Source: Dehalococcoidia bacterium
Lineage (GTDB): Bacteria; Chloroflexota; Dehalococcoidia; Bin125
Assembly (NCBI GenBank): GCA_022825265.1
Contig: JAJDXE010000005.1
Coordinates: 97,088-161,087 of the forward strand
Reading direction: 5' to 3'
Length of the DNA stretch: 64,000 nt
Part shown: piece by piece, positions 16,584 to 26,061 of the stretch
How the letters are laid out: each line of letters opens with the position of its first letter
How positions within the stretch are numbered: position 1 is the stretch's first letter
Made by a program: the position numbers and the translations under genes
The notes under the pieces: generated by a model
Seen by the model: the letters and a program-made list of their open reading frames with translations, nothing else
Told to the model about the DNA's origin: nothing
Databases searched by the model: none

Positions 16584-17761
16584 CGAGAGAGAGTGGAGCC
16601 TTCGGACCGTTCGGTGGCCAGTTCGCGCCCGAGACGCTGATGCCGGCTCTGGCCGAACTGGAAGAGGCCTGGGCCGAAGCACAAGGTGATCCCCAGTTCC
16701 GCGCCGAACTCGACGAGATGCTGCGCGACTACGTGGGTCGCGAGACCCCGCTCACCCACGCCGCCCGTCTCTCCGAGCAACTCGGCGGCGCGCAGATCTG
16801 GCTCAAGCGAGAAGACCTCGCCCACACCGGCGCCCACAAGATTAACAACGCGCTGGGACAGGTGCTGCTCGCCAGGCGGATGGGCAAGCCGCGCATCATC
16901 GCCGAGACCGGCGCTGGCCAGCACGGCGTTGCCACCGCCACCGCCTGCGCCCGCTTCGGCATCGAGTGCATCGTCTACATGGGCGAGGAAGATGTCCGCC
17001 GCCAGGCCCTCAACGTCTTCCGCATGGGACTGCTGGGAGCCGAAGTCGTACCAGTCAAATCTGGCGCGCGAACGCTCAAGGACGCCATCAACGAGGCGAT
17101 CCGCGACTGGGTCACCAACGTCCGAACCACGCACTACCTGATCGGCAGCGCCATCGGACCGCACCCCTATCCGGTCATCGTGCGCGAGCTGCAGTCCTGC
17201 ATCGGACGCGAAGCCAGGGACCAGCTGCACGAGAAGATCGGCAAACTGCCCGACGTCGCCATCGCCTGCGTTGGCGGAGGCAGCAACGCAATCGGCCTGT
17301 TCCACCCACTGATCGACGATCCAGTCCGCCTGATCGGAGTCGAAGCTGCCGGCGAAGGCCTCGACGCTCGACACGCCGCCACGCTGTCCGCCGGCTCGCC
17401 TGGCGTCCTGCATGGCACCCGGTCCTACGTGCTCCAGGACGAGCACGGGCAGATCACCGAGGCGCATTCAATCTCCGCCGGACTCGACTACCCCGGCGTC
17501 GGACCCGAACACGCCTGGCTGATGCTGACCGAGCGAGCCGAGTACGTCTCCGTCACCGACGAGGAAGCGCTGGACGGCCTCAAGCTGCTCTCCGAGACCG
17601 AGGGCATCATCCCCGCGCTGGAGACAGCCCACGCCATCGCCTACGCCGCCAAGATCGCCCCGCAGATGAGCCCGGACGAGACGATCCTCCTCGGCCTCTC
17701 CGGCCGTGGCGACAAAGACGTCGAAATCGTCCGCGACGCACTGGAGTCCCGCGAGCACTAA
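16580..17761 (+). CDS. trpB: Tryptophan synthase beta chain
   Basis: PLP enzyme condensing indole and serine. 393 residues. [17 protein letters not shown] opens the protein; Lys87 in [12 protein letters not shown] is the PLP lysine; [10 protein letters not shown], the phosphate cup GGGSNAIG and the C-terminal LSGRGDKD are all present. This is the classical TrpB1 type that partners TrpA. The GTG start (16580) overlaps the end of trpF, and the TAA stop shares a base with the protease gene that separates it from trpA. Confidence 0.97.
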   Translation: MTRESGAFGPFGGQFAPETLMPALAELEEAWAEAQGDPQFRAELDEMLRDYVGRETPLTHAARLSEQLGGAQIWLKREDLAHTGAHKINNALGQVLLARRMGKPRIIAETGAGQHGVATATACARFGIECIVYMGEEDVRRQALNVFRMGLLGAEVVPVKSGARTLKDAINEAIRDWVTNVRTTHYLIGSAIGPHPYPVIVRELQSCIGREARDQLHEKIGKLPDVAIACVGGGSNAIGLFHPLIDDPVRLIGVEAAGEGLDARHAATLSAGSPGVLHGTRSYVLQDEHGQITEAHSISAGLDYPGVGPEHAWLMLTERAEYVSVTDEEALDGLKLLSETEGIIPALETAHAIAYAAKIAPQMSPDETILLGLSGRGDKDVEIVRDALESREH

Positions 17762-18516
17762 TGGTGGTGCAGCCTCAGAGCAATGGATCCCAGGAAGCGC
17801 CGGACAATGCTGAAGATCGAGGACTAGCCGGCTTCCGCCTCGTCGGCTGGGGACTGCTCTGCACACTGGCCTGGCTGGTCGTCCTCCTGGTCACGGGTGT
17901 CATCGTCCGAGCCATCGACGACGCCGACGAGGCGACCACCGAACTCGGCCTGCTCATCTTCGTCATCGGCCAGGGAACCGCAGGCCTGATCGGCTGGCTG
18001 ATCCTGCCCAAGCTCATTCTCCGACGCAGGCGTCAGACTGCGGTGATCTCCTGGCGCCGACCGACCGGTTCGGACTTCGCCTGGGCGATCGGAGGCTTGA
18101 TTGCGATCTACGCGGTGCTCTACGCCTACACGGCGATCGTCAGCGCCGCTGGACTGGAGTCGCTCGAGCCGCAGTCAACCATCGACGACGACCGGCTCTT
18201 CATCCATACCTCGGTCATGATCGCGCTGGGCGTCCTCGTGATCGTCTGCGCCCCGATCTACGAGGAAGCCTTCGCGCGCGGCTTCGTGCTCGGCGGACTG
18301 CGACCACATTGGGGACTGATCCCGGCGTTCGTGATCTCCGCAGCAGTCTTCTCGGCCCTGCATGCCGACCTGGGCAGCCTGATTCCATTCGCAATCGCCG
18401 GCGTGATCCTCGGTGTCGTCTACCTGCGGACCGAATCGCTGACCGCCGCCTCAATGGCGCATTTCGGCTTCAACGTAATCGGGTTTTCGGCGACGCTGGT
18501 GCAACAGCTCGGATGA
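17761..18516 (+). CDS. CPBP-family intramembrane glutamic protease
   Basis: 251-residue multi-pass protein with about seven hydrophobic segments. The CPBP/Abi (CaaX protease-like) motifs are present: EEAFARGFV with Glu168-Glu169 as catalytic pair and Arg173, a FSALHAD motif, and a final NVIGF near the C-terminus. These enzymes cleave within the membrane and are often linked to bacteriocin immunity or prenyl processing. It begins on the trpB stop (TAATG) and lies ten bases before trpA, so it is co-expressed with tryptophan synthase, an unusual position. No functional link to tryptophan is evident. Confidence 0.88.
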   Translation: MVVQPQSNGSQEAPDNAEDRGLAGFRLVGWGLLCTLAWLVVLLVTGVIVRAIDDADEATTELGLLIFVIGQGTAGLIGWLILPKLILRRRRQTAVISWRRPTGSDFAWAIGGLIAIYAVLYAYTAIVSAAGLESLEPQSTIDDDRLFIHTSVMIALGVLVIVCAPIYEEAFARGFVLGGLRPHWGLIPAFVISAAVFSALHADLGSLIPFAIAGVILGVVYLRTESLTAASMAHFGFNVIGFSATLVQQLG

Positions 18517-18525
18517 GGGAGCCAG

Positions 18526-19401
18526 ATGACTGAACCGGGACATCGATACCGCGAAGCCTTCGCTGCCTCTGCGTCGCGAGATGACGGTCCACTCGTGTTC
18601 CCATTTCTGATCGGTGGCTTCCCAACGCCTGAAGAAACGCCCGACTTAGTCCGAGCAGCCATTCGAGGCGGCGCAGCCGGATTCGAAATCGGCGTGCCCT
18701 TCTCCGACCCAATCGCCGACGGACCCGTGCACCAGGACGCCTATACCGTCGCGCTTGCCGCGGGAGCGACGCTGGACACCGCGCTCGACGCCGTGCGCAC
18801 CGCCCGCGAGACCGACCCAGACGCTCCGATCACCCTGATGGGCTACCTCAATCCCTTCCTCTCCGCCGGCTCTTCGGAGGACAGCGAGACGGACGATCCT
18901 GGCGGTGCGGTCGGCGAGCCCTTGGAAGGGCTGGCGAAACGCGCCGCAGAGGCTGGAGCCGATGGCGTCATCGTCGTTGACCTGCCCGTCGATGAATCGG
19001 ATGCTGCGCGCGAGGTCTTCGCCCAGCACGGCCTCTCGCTGATCTACCTGCTCGCTCCGACCTCGACCGACGAGCGAATCGCCGCCGTTGCCAACCGCGC
19101 CTCCGGCTTCATCTATCTCGTCTCTCTCACCGGAGTGACAGGCGCGCGCGATCAGGTGGCTGCTGACTTCGAGGCCTTCGTTGGACGGGTCCGGGCCCTG
19201 ACTGACACGCCGTTGGCAGTCGGATTCGGTATCAGCCGCCGTGAGCATGTCGCCGAAGTCGGAAAATTGGTGCCCGCTGCTATCATCGGTTCAGCGCTGA
19301 CCACGACGATCGCGTCGGCGCCGGTCGGCGATCGCGCAGCGGCCGTCGAACGATATCTTGAGGTGGTCACCGGCCACCGGAGTGAAGAGACCAGCGAGTG
19401 A
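18526..19401 (+). CDS. trpA: Tryptophan synthase alpha chain
   Basis: 291-residue TIM barrel that splits indole-glycerol phosphate. The catalytic acids are Glu54 and Asp65 in GFEIGVPFSDPIADGP. LMGYLNPF and GFGISRREHV are conserved. Between the barrel strand ending LNPFLSAG and GLAKRAAEAGADG there is an Asp/Glu/Ser-rich insertion of about 20 residues (SSEDSETDD) not usual for the family. GAGG precedes ATG 18526. The last gene of the trp run; a hairpin follows. Confidence 0.95.
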   Translation: MTEPGHRYREAFAASASRDDGPLVFPFLIGGFPTPEETPDLVRAAIRGGAAGFEIGVPFSDPIADGPVHQDAYTVALAAGATLDTALDAVRTARETDPDAPITLMGYLNPFLSAGSSEDSETDDPGGAVGEPLEGLAKRAAEAGADGVIVVDLPVDESDAAREVFAQHGLSLIYLLAPTSTDERIAAVANRASGFIYLVSLTGVTGARDQVAADFEAFVGRVRALTDTPLAVGFGISRREHVAEVGKLVPAAIIGSALTTTIASAPVGDRAAAVERYLEVVTGHRSEETSE

Positions 19402-19454
19402 ACACCCGTAGCCCTCAGGCCTGGCCGTTGTTCATCGACTGCGTCTATATCTCC

Positions 19455-19481
19455 GCGGCCGGCGTCTTTGAAGCCGGTCGC
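19455..19481 (+). terminator. Hairpin between trpA and aroH
   Basis: GCGGCCGGC (19455-19463) and GCCGGTCGC (19473-19481) pair over 9 bp, including one G-T, around a 9-nt loop. There is no T-run. It is a candidate terminator or attenuator in the 179-bp gap 19402-19580, which otherwise shows no gene. Confidence 0.5.
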
Positions 19482-19580
19482 TAGATCGCGTGCCGACGAA
19501 ACCCGTCGCCTCGCTGATCGCACCGTTGCAGCATTCACCAGTCCAGTTCCCACTCACGGGAAACCACTGAGCACCTGACG

Positions 19581-20045
19581 ATGGCTACACACGACTCCGA
19601 GCCTGAATGGCGATTGCGCGGTATTCGCGGGGCGACGACGGTCGAGTCCAATACGCGCGCCGACATCATCGAGGCGACCGAAGAGTTGCTGGCCGAGATG
19701 ATCGTCCAGAACGACATCGAGTCGAACGAAGTGGCGTCGGTCTGGTTCACGACGACACCGGACCTCAACGCCGAATTCCCTGCCGTCGCGGCGCGCCTCA
19801 CGTTCAAGTGGAGTCACGCCGCCTTGATGTGCGGGCACGAGATGCAGGTACCCGGCTCGCTGCCATCCTGTCTGCGGATTCTGTTGCACGTCAACACCCC
19901 GCTCCGGCAGAACCAGGTCCAACATGTCTATCTGCGTGGCGCCAGAGTGCTGCGAACCGACTTAACAGTTAACACAGAATCATCGCGTTCGGTCGGCGAT
20001 CTACTGAAAAGATTCAGAGGAGATCCCGAGCCGTACAGTGAGTGA
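19581..20045 (+). CDS. aroH: Chorismate mutase, AroH type
   Basis: 154 residues of the Bacillus subtilis AroH-type trimeric mutase, converting chorismate to prephenate. [13 protein letters not shown] near the N-terminus supplies the active-site Arg; [10 protein letters not shown] and the [17 protein letters not shown] segment supply the Glu/Arg/Tyr region. The C-terminus is about 25 residues longer than the minimal family member. Placed between trpA and DAHP synthase, it feeds the tyrA branch. Its TGA overlaps a possible upstream GTG of the next gene. Confidence 0.93.
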   Translation: MATHDSEPEWRLRGIRGATTVESNTRADIIEATEELLAEMIVQNDIESNEVASVWFTTTPDLNAEFPAVAARLTFKWSHAALMCGHEMQVPGSLPSCLRILLHVNTPLRQNQVQHVYLRGARVLRTDLTVNTESSRSVGDLLKRFRGDPEPYSE

Positions 20046-20062
20046 ACGAGAAGGACGACGAC

Positions 20063-21112
20063 ATGCTGATTGTCATGAGAATGGGCGCGACCGACGAGCA
20101 GGTTCGGGGCGTGCTCGCGCGACTGAAGGAATTCAACCTCGAAGGCCACCTCTCTCCAGGTAAGGAACGCGTCGTGATCGGCGCAGTGGGCGTCATCGGG
20201 GATCCCGACATCCGCGCCCAGATGGGTCGGATGAACGGCGTCGACGAGGTCATCGCGATCTCACGCCCCTACAAGCTGACCGGTCGCGAGTTCCAGAAGA
20301 ACGACACCGTGATCGACGTCGGCGGCGTCAAGATCGGCGACGGGACCATGGTCGTCATGGCCGGCCCCTGCTCGATCGAGAACGAAGAGCACATGGTCAC
20401 GACCGCCAGGGCCGTGGCCGCCTCGGGTGCGCAAATCCTCCGCGGCGGCGCCTTCAAGCCGCGCACCTCGCCGTACGCCTTCCGAGGACTGGGCGAAGAG
20501 GGCCTGCAACACCTAGCCGCAGCTCGTGAAGCGACCGGTCTGCCGGTGATCACCGAGGTCATGGAAGCGCGCGATGTCGATCTCGTCGCCCGCTATGCCG
20601 ACATCCTCCAGATCGGCACGCGCAACATGCAGAACTTCATGCTGCTCGACGAGGTTGGTCTGGCTCGCAAGCCGGTCATGCTCAAGCGCGGACTCTCAGC
20701 CACGATCGACGAGTGGCTGCTCGCCGCCGAGTACATCATGTCCAAGGGCAACCGTGACGTCATCCTCTGCGAGCGCGGAATCCGCACGTTCGAGACGGCA
20801 ACGCGCAACACGCTCGATCTCTCCGCGATTCCGGTCGTCAAGCGGCTCAGTCACCTGCCGATCGTCAGTGACCCGGCGCACGGCACCGGTCACTGGTACC
20901 TGGTCGAACCGATGGCGCGAGCCTCAATGGCCGTCGGCGCCGACGGACTCATGGTCGAGGTCCATCCCAACCCCGACCACGCGCTATCAGACGGCCCGCA
21001 GTCGCTGACCCTCGAGAACTTCGACAGCCTTATGCGCTCCCTCGAGCGAGTCGGCGAAGCAGTCGGTCATCCGCTCGCGCCGCAGCCGCAACTCGCAGCC
21101 GTGGCCGACTAG
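20063..21112 (+). CDS. aroF: DAHP synthase (type I-beta)
   Basis: First step of the shikimate pathway, from PEP and erythrose-4-phosphate. 349 residues. The N-terminal ~75 residues ([14 protein letters not shown]...) form the ferredoxin-like regulatory domain of the I-beta class. The barrel has [39 protein letters not shown] and [10 protein letters not shown], the metal and PEP sites. ATG 20063 is chosen because AAGGA sits seven bases upstream; an in-frame GTG at 20042 has no ribosome site. A strong terminator follows at 21141. Confidence 0.96.
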   Translation: MLIVMRMGATDEQVRGVLARLKEFNLEGHLSPGKERVVIGAVGVIGDPDIRAQMGRMNGVDEVIAISRPYKLTGREFQKNDTVIDVGGVKIGDGTMVVMAGPCSIENEEHMVTTARAVAASGAQILRGGAFKPRTSPYAFRGLGEEGLQHLAAAREATGLPVITEVMEARDVDLVARYADILQIGTRNMQNFMLLDEVGLARKPVMLKRGLSATIDEWLLAAEYIMSKGNRDVILCERGIRTFETATRNTLDLSAIPVVKRLSHLPIVSDPAHGTGHWYLVEPMARASMAVGADGLMVEVHPNPDHALSDGPQSLTLENFDSLMRSLERVGEAVGHPLAPQPQLAAVAD

Positions 21113-21140
21113 AGACTCCGCAACGAGACCTCCAAAGCAA

Positions 21141-21165
21141 CGGGGCGGCCTCAATGGCCGCCCCG
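21141..21165 (+). terminator. Terminator after DAHP synthase
   Basis: CGGGGCGGCC-TCAAT-GGCCGCCCCG is a perfect 10-bp stem followed by CTT. It lies between convergent genes and could serve both strands. Confidence 0.88.
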
Positions 21166-21195
21166 CTTGGCGTTGCACCTGCCGAGCAGCTGCAC

Positions 21196-21756
21196 TCAGC
21201 CAAGCGCGCGTCGGGCCGCTTCGTCGCGTTGATCGACAGCCTGCGAATGCTCGCCCTGCTCGACCTTGAGCTCGAGTTGGTCGACAGCGCCCGTGACCGA
21301 TGTCTGCATCGTGCGTAGCTGATCGTTCAACCGTCGCAGCATCTCCAACGAATAGCGATCAGCCTCCAGCGCCTGCGACACGGCCTCGGTCGTCGCCTGG
21401 CCGCGCACCGTCGCCGCCTCCTGGTTGGCCCGGGTGATCGTCTCGTTCGCCGCCTGGTGCGCCTGGTCGACAATGCTCTGTGCCCGCGACTCAGCCGCCT
21501 GGACAAGTTCGTGCACGGAGACCTGCTGTTCAGCATCCTGCCGGGCCTGCTGCGCCAGGATCGCCGCCTCCTCCTGCGTGTGCTGAAGCAATCGCTCGCG
21601 TTCCTCAAGCAGGCGTTGCGCCTGGTCGGACGATGCAGGAGCGGCCATGCGCAGGCGGTCGATCAGGTCGAGGAGCTGTTCTCGGTCAACCGTCCAGCCC
21701 GACCCAAACCGGCTGCGCCGGCCAGCGAGCACGGCGTTCTCGATCTGGTCAATCAA
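21196..21756 (-). CDS. DivIVA-like coiled-coil protein
   Basis: About 186 residues. The N-terminal segment (VDREQLLDLIDRLRMAAP, ~23-40) is followed by a long heptad-rich coiled coil dominated by Ala, Glu, Gln and Arg to the C-terminus. No membrane segment. Similar DivIVA/ATP-synthase-b-like proteins sit beside coaD and rsmD in other Chloroflexota, where a cell-pole or division-scaffold role is presumed. The start is uncertain: the first usable codon in this frame is TTG at 21756, while the reading frame continues upstream through EFIIDLLELIDQ, which looks like real protein sequence and has AGGAG close to an ATT. Confidence 0.7.
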   Translation of the reverse strand: MIDQIENAVLAGRRSRFGSGWTVDREQLLDLIDRLRMAAPASSDQAQRLLEERERLLQHTQEEAAILAQQARQDAEQQVSVHELVQAAESRAQSIVDQAHQAANETITRANQEAATVRGQATTEAVSQALEADRYSLEMLRRLNDQLRTMQTSVTGAVDQLELKVEQGEHSQAVDQRDEAARRALG

Positions 21757-21856
21757 TTCGAGGAGGTCGATAATGAACTCCTGCCCAGAGTCCCGCCCGG
21801 GACCACCACTGTTTCGACTCTAGCGCAGGGTTGCGAAAACGGATCGGGTTCCTCGT

Positions 21857-22339
21857 CTAGCGGTGAGGAGGTCCATACTTCTCGACCAACGCTTCCGCGA
21901 CGTTCGGCGGAACCAGGTCGTCAATCGGGTGTCGCAGAGACGCAAGCTCTCGGATCCGACTGGCAGAGATGAACAGGTGTTGATGACCAGCCATCAAGAA
22001 GACCGATTCAATATGCGGCGCCATCTTCTTGTTCATCAGCGCCATGTCGAACTCGGCCTCAAAGCCGGTCACCGCTCTGATCCCGCGAACCAGCACGCTG
22101 GCGCCCACTTCGTCGGCGAAATTGACCACCAAGCCGGTGAACTTGGCCGCGCGGACGTTGGGACAGTGCTTGGTCGCGCCTTCGATCAGCGCCAGCCGCT
22201 CGTCGACGTCAAAGGTCTCGCTCGAGCGCGGATAGATGGCCATGACGACCTCGTCGAACATGCCCGCCGCACGCTGCACAATGTCAAGGTGCCCGTTGGT
22301 GATTGGGTCGAAGCCGCCGGGGTAGAGCGCGATCGTCAT
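21857..22339 (-). CDS. coaD: Phosphopantetheine adenylyltransferase
   Basis: Penultimate step of coenzyme A synthesis. 160 residues, normal length. The nucleotidyltransferase signature YPGGFDPITNGHLDI is at 6-20 (T/HxGH type), with LVRGIRAVTGFEAEFDMALMN and the ISASRIRELA motif near the C-terminus. The ATG overlaps the rsmD stop by three bases. Fourth gene of the minus-strand operon from 25951. Confidence 0.97.
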   Translation of the reverse strand: MTIALYPGGFDPITNGHLDIVQRAAGMFDEVVMAIYPRSSETFDVDERLALIEGATKHCPNVRAAKFTGLVVNFADEVGASVLVRGIRAVTGFEAEFDMALMNKKMAPHIESVFLMAGHQHLFISASRIRELASLRHPIDDLVPPNVAEALVEKYGPPHR

Positions 22340-22917
22340 GTCGGAGCCTCCGCGCGATAGGTATCGATAGCGCCGTCACCATAGCGCCGTTGATCGATCC
22401 GCACTAGTCCGCCGATCCGTTCCGGAGGCGGAGCCACCCCACCCGACGCCCTGGTCAGCCGACGCCACACCGCCAGCGCCCCATCAGAGAGGTTGGCCCG
22501 CCGAACGAACTCCTCAATCACCGGCAGCGCATCAACGCGATACGGCGGGTCAACAAAGATCAGGTCAGGATCGAGCGGGATTCGCGAAAAGCAGCGCTCG
22601 ACAGGCAGCCGGTGGACCCGCGCCTGCTCGCTCAAATCCAGGGAGTCGAGATTACGCCTGATCACTGTGCAGGCGGGACCGTTGCGCTCGACGAAGTCGA
22701 CGGTGGCTGCTCCGCGGCTCAACGCTTCGATCCCCAGGTAGCCGGCCCCGGCGTAGAGATCGAGGACTCGCGCATCTTCCACAAGGTCGCGAATCTCCGG
22801 GCGATCGAAGATCGCCGAGCGCAGAATCGCGGTCGCTGGTCGCGTGCCATTTGCCGGCGAGCGCAGGCGTCTGCCGGCCAGTGAGCCGCTCACCACTCGA
22901 GGATGCGACTGGGCCAC
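22336..22917 (-). CDS. rsmD: 16S rRNA (guanine966-N2)-methyltransferase
   Basis: 193 residues. Methylates G966 of 16S rRNA using SAM. The SAM-binding LDLYAGAGYLGIEAL is at 52-66 and the catalytic NPPY-type motif reads DPPY (123-126). The GTG start shares one base with the preceding gene's TAG, which fixes the start although the frame is open further upstream. coaD follows with a 4-nt overlap, the standard rsmD-coaD pairing. Confidence 0.93.
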   Translation of the reverse strand: MAQSHPRVVSGSLAGRRLRSPANGTRPATAILRSAIFDRPEIRDLVEDARVLDLYAGAGYLGIEALSRGAATVDFVERNGPACTVIRRNLDSLDLSEQARVHRLPVERCFSRIPLDPDLIFVDPPYRVDALPVIEEFVRRANLSDGALAVWRRLTRASGGVAPPPERIGGLVRIDQRRYGDGAIDTYRAEAPT

Positions 22918-24770
22918 TATTCCTGCCCCTCTGCCCGCACAGGGACGGTGATCACGTGTCCGACTCGGACGTCGCCGTCCGACACGACGAGTTGCGCCCG
23001 ATAGTCTCCCGATTCCGTCGGGAGATCCCAGAACTGCCAACCGCTCCCGCTATTCCCTGACAGTTCGCCTCCTTCAACGCTGAAGATTGGATCGAACATG
23101 ATCGCATTGGGCAGCCGCAGGTCAGGGATTCCCGACTCGAAGAAGGCTGCGATCGCAGGCCACAGGTTGGCATTGGCCCCATCGGCTTCGGCGGCATTGC
23201 TGACGTACACACCGCCAAGGCCCCAGTCCGAGACGATCTTCAGGTGAAACGCCGCACTGAAGCGATTGTGAATCCAAACCGTGACGGCCGACCCTGATTG
23301 GTCCGGGAATGTGAATGTCACGATGCGGTTCACGTTGTCCCAGCGCAAGCCGCCCGACAGATTGTCGAGCATGATCGAGTTGCCCTGCAGAGTGACTCGG
23401 ACTCCTGGCTGGTAGGGTCCGGGCTCTCGAATACTGAGCCTGGACGCCACTTCGAGCGCGTCGCGCTGCGATAGCTCACTGAATCCCGTCACCGTGCGGA
23501 CAACTGCGTTCGATCGCAGCGCCAGCAGCAGCTTGTTCGACTCGATCCGCTGCAGCAGCGTGGGCAGCGAGGCGTCGATCGCGGCCTGGAAGACGGTCGG
23601 ATCCAGCGGCGGCTCGATAATCACGAAATCGGCAGATGCGCCGAGTTGCGACAGGTCGTACGCGCCCTCGCCGATCCCCCCCGACGCGTTGATCGGAATA
23701 TGTACGGCCAGCCCGCGATTTTCTCGATGCAAGCGATCTGCCAGCTCGCTGATGAATGAGGTGAACTGCGATCGCAAGGCGGGAGAGACGTTGAGATAGT
23801 GGATGTCCACGCCATCGTGTTGGTGGCTCTGGATGACGTGCTGGATGTTGGCGATGTGCTGACGTCGCAGATCGTCCGACGCCAGGATGTCGTTGACCAG
23901 CTCCGCCTGGTCGGTGGTTGCGTAGACCGTCGGCCAGACGTTTTGGGCGATCATCGGAGTCGGCAGGTCGACCTGTCCCAACAGCGACCCGTCGCTGCCT
24001 GGTTGCCAACCGTCCGGGTGCAGAATGGTCAGCGATCCCGCAAGGATTGGTTGCGGTTCCTCGCCCCGGGGAACGCGACCAGCGATCACATCGCGGAACT
24101 GGAGTCGTCGCAGGATCACCAGATTCTCCGGCGCGTCAGAGAGCACGATGCGCGCCGACACGCCGTCGCTACTCAGAGCGGCGTCGCCGAGGCGAACCCA
24201 CTCCTCGCCGTTCCAGGTATAGGCGCCCAGGTTGCGGGCGTCCTGGGTTGGGTTGGTCAAGCGCAGTGTGAACTCGAACGGGCCAATCCGACCTTCCGGC
24301 ACCCGAAGCTCGTAGATCGGCGATGCGACGCCGAGAATGTCCGGAATGGTCGGCACCGGTTGCAACAGCCGCGATTCCGCGGTGATGGGTGTGAATGTCG
24401 ACTCGTCCTGACTTGCGACCACTTCGTCATCGGTGGTGTTGAAGCTCGTGTCGATCAGTCCAGGCTCAAAGAAGAGCACAATGACCACTGCAACGAGCAG
24501 CGCCGCAATGACCAGGACCAGCAAGATTCCCAGTCCGCGGTTCGATGGTTGCGACGCGCCCGGCGGGACACGTCCGCCGGGACCGCTGGGTTGGCTTACC
24601 CGTCGAGGCGGCTCGGGAACGGGTGGCGCTGATGACGGAGGCGCCGGATCGAACGGAGCGGGCTCCGCCGGCCGACGCGCGCGACGCGTCCGCCGAGTTG
24701 GTGTTGGCGGTGCTTCACCGATTCGCCGAACTGGCCGCGGCTGCCATTCGCCGCCCTCTGGGGTCGTCAC
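22917..24770 (-). CDS. Membrane-anchored GH18-like protein with lost catalytic Glu
   Basis: 617 residues. A cytoplasmic Pro/Arg-rich region (1-78) leads to a transmembrane helix at ~79-101. The extracellular part begins with a beta-rich segment (~140-250) and then a barrel-like domain resembling the GH18 proteins of spore-cortex hydrolases: HDGVDIHYLNVS (318-329) sits where GH18 enzymes have DGxDxDxE. Here the final Glu is Leu326, so hydrolase activity is unlikely and a wall- or sugar-binding role is more plausible. The barrel continues to ~520 (LGGVYVSNA), followed by a C-terminal beta domain. GTG start overlaps the HtrA-like protease stop (GTGA). The GH18 assignment is by motif and order only. 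Confidence 0.65.
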   Translation of the reverse strand: MTTPEGGEWQPRPVRRIGEAPPTPTRRTRRARRPAEPAPFDPAPPSSAPPVPEPPRRVSQPSGPGGRVPPGASQPSNRGLGILLVLVIAALLVAVVIVLFFEPGLIDTSFNTTDDEVVASQDESTFTPITAESRLLQPVPTIPDILGVASPIYELRVPEGRIGPFEFTLRLTNPTQDARNLGAYTWNGEEWVRLGDAALSSDGVSARIVLSDAPENLVILRRLQFRDVIAGRVPRGEEPQPILAGSLTILHPDGWQPGSDGSLLGQVDLPTPMIAQNVWPTVYATTDQAELVNDILASDDLRRQHIANIQHVIQSHQHDGVDIHYLNVSPALRSQFTSFISELADRLHRENRGLAVHIPINASGGIGEGAYDLSQLGASADFVIIEPPLDPTVFQAAIDASLPTLLQRIESNKLLLALRSNAVVRTVTGFSELSQRDALEVASRLSIREPGPYQPGVRVTLQGNSIMLDNLSGGLRWDNVNRIVTFTFPDQSGSAVTVWIHNRFSAAFHLKIVSDWGLGGVYVSNAAEADGANANLWPAIAAFFESGIPDLRLPNAIMFDPIFSVEGGELSGNSGSGWQFWDLPTESGDYRAQLVVSDGDVRVGHVITVPVRAEGQE

Positions 24771-25951
24771 GGCGCTCGCAAGTCAGGTGCGATGCTCAGG
24801 TGGTACTCCTCGCCTCCACGGTGAATCTGGACGACCACCGGGACGTTCGGTTCGAGGGTCGCAAGTGCATTCAGGTACGGGTTCTCAGCGTTGATCCGGA
24901 TGCCGTTCAGTTCACGCAGCACATCGCCTGGCCTGATCCCTGCTCTGGCGAACGCACCGCGACGGGAGAGCTCGATCAGGAACGATCCTTCGGTGACCTC
25001 CAGATCGAGCTGGGCGGCTGCTGTCGGAGTGAGCAACCGCTCGTCGACCACTCCAAATGAGGGGCGCGGAAAAAATCCGTCTTCAGCAATCGCACGCGCG
25101 ACTTCCAACACTGCGTCGATCTGTACGGCAAAGCCCACGCCATCGACAAAGCCGCCATCGTGCGTCTCGCGTGCGATTACCGCCGTCATCCCAACGATGT
25201 TCCCGTCAAGATCAACCAGAATGCCGCCAGAGTTTCCGTGATTGAGCGCGGCATCGGTCTGAATCAGATTGTCCTGTTCGTATCGTTCGCGGAAAAATGT
25301 CGTGTCGGGATCGCTGACGACGCCGACCGTCACGGCAACCTCCTGTCCAAGAAGCGTATTGCCAATCGCCAGGACCGTCTCACCGGCTTCGACGCTCTCC
25401 GTGCGGCCGAAGCTCGGCACGAACAGGTTCTCCTCTTCATCCTCCAACTCAATACGCAGAACGGCCACATCGGAGAACGGCCGATCGTCGCCGAGGCGCT
25501 CCGCTGGTCGCCGATCGTCGCCGGGCAGGATGACGACGAATCTGGTCATACCTTCCAGCACATGCGCTGCGGTGACGATGTGCCCGGTGCCATCGAGCAC
25601 GAATCCTGTCGCTAGCGCCGCCGGCACGATGGTGACGCCTTCGTCGTTGGTGCGTTCGGGACCTTCCGCGTCAATGATCACGACCGACCGAGAAATCCGC
25701 TCGAAAATCTCCGCGACCAGGCGACGTTCGCCCGTCGCTGTCTCGGCCAACTGCAGGGACATCTCATCGGTTGATTGCTGAATCGCCTGGTCGACCGCCT
25801 GCTCGACTGCGGATTCCACTGCCACCTGGACGACGGCGTCCAACTCCTCCTGCGACATTTGGTCCCCGGAAGAGAGCACCGACCAGATCGCAGCGCCGAC
25901 GATCGCGCCCATCAGTGCCGAAACGACGACGATTGTGAAAGTGTGACGCAC
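24767..25951 (-). CDS. HtrA/DegP-like serine protease
   Basis: 394 residues. An N-terminal anchor (6-26) is followed by an acidic, Ala/Gln-rich coiled region (~35-75). The trypsin fold has the full triad: His130 in TAAHV, Asp161 in SDVAVL, Ser241 in HGNSGG. One PDZ domain follows (~300-390, GIRPGDVLRELNGI). It would degrade or refold proteins outside the membrane. First gene of the minus-strand operon that continues with the GH18-like protein (4-nt overlap). The GTG start at 25951 has a weak ribosome site. Divergent from greA. Confidence 0.92.
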   Translation of the reverse strand: MRHTFTIVVVSALMGAIVGAAIWSVLSSGDQMSQEELDAVVQVAVESAVEQAVDQAIQQSTDEMSLQLAETATGERRLVAEIFERISRSVVIIDAEGPERTNDEGVTIVPAALATGFVLDGTGHIVTAAHVLEGMTRFVVILPGDDRRPAERLGDDRPFSDVAVLRIELEDEEENLFVPSFGRTESVEAGETVLAIGNTLLGQEVAVTVGVVSDPDTTFFRERYEQDNLIQTDAALNHGNSGGILVDLDGNIVGMTAVIARETHDGGFVDGVGFAVQIDAVLEVARAIAEDGFFPRPSFGVVDERLLTPTAAAQLDLEVTEGSFLIELSRRGAFARAGIRPGDVLRELNGIRINAENPYLNALATLEPNVPVVVQIHRGGEEYHLSIAPDLRAP

Positions 25952-26061
25952 GTTACATGGATGTCTCCGTGCTGGAGACGGAATTCCCGAAGCTGAGTGC
26001 TATCGTAGCCTGCCATAAAGTTCTTCGACTTTACGTAGGATCGAGCGGTCAGGCAAAACTC

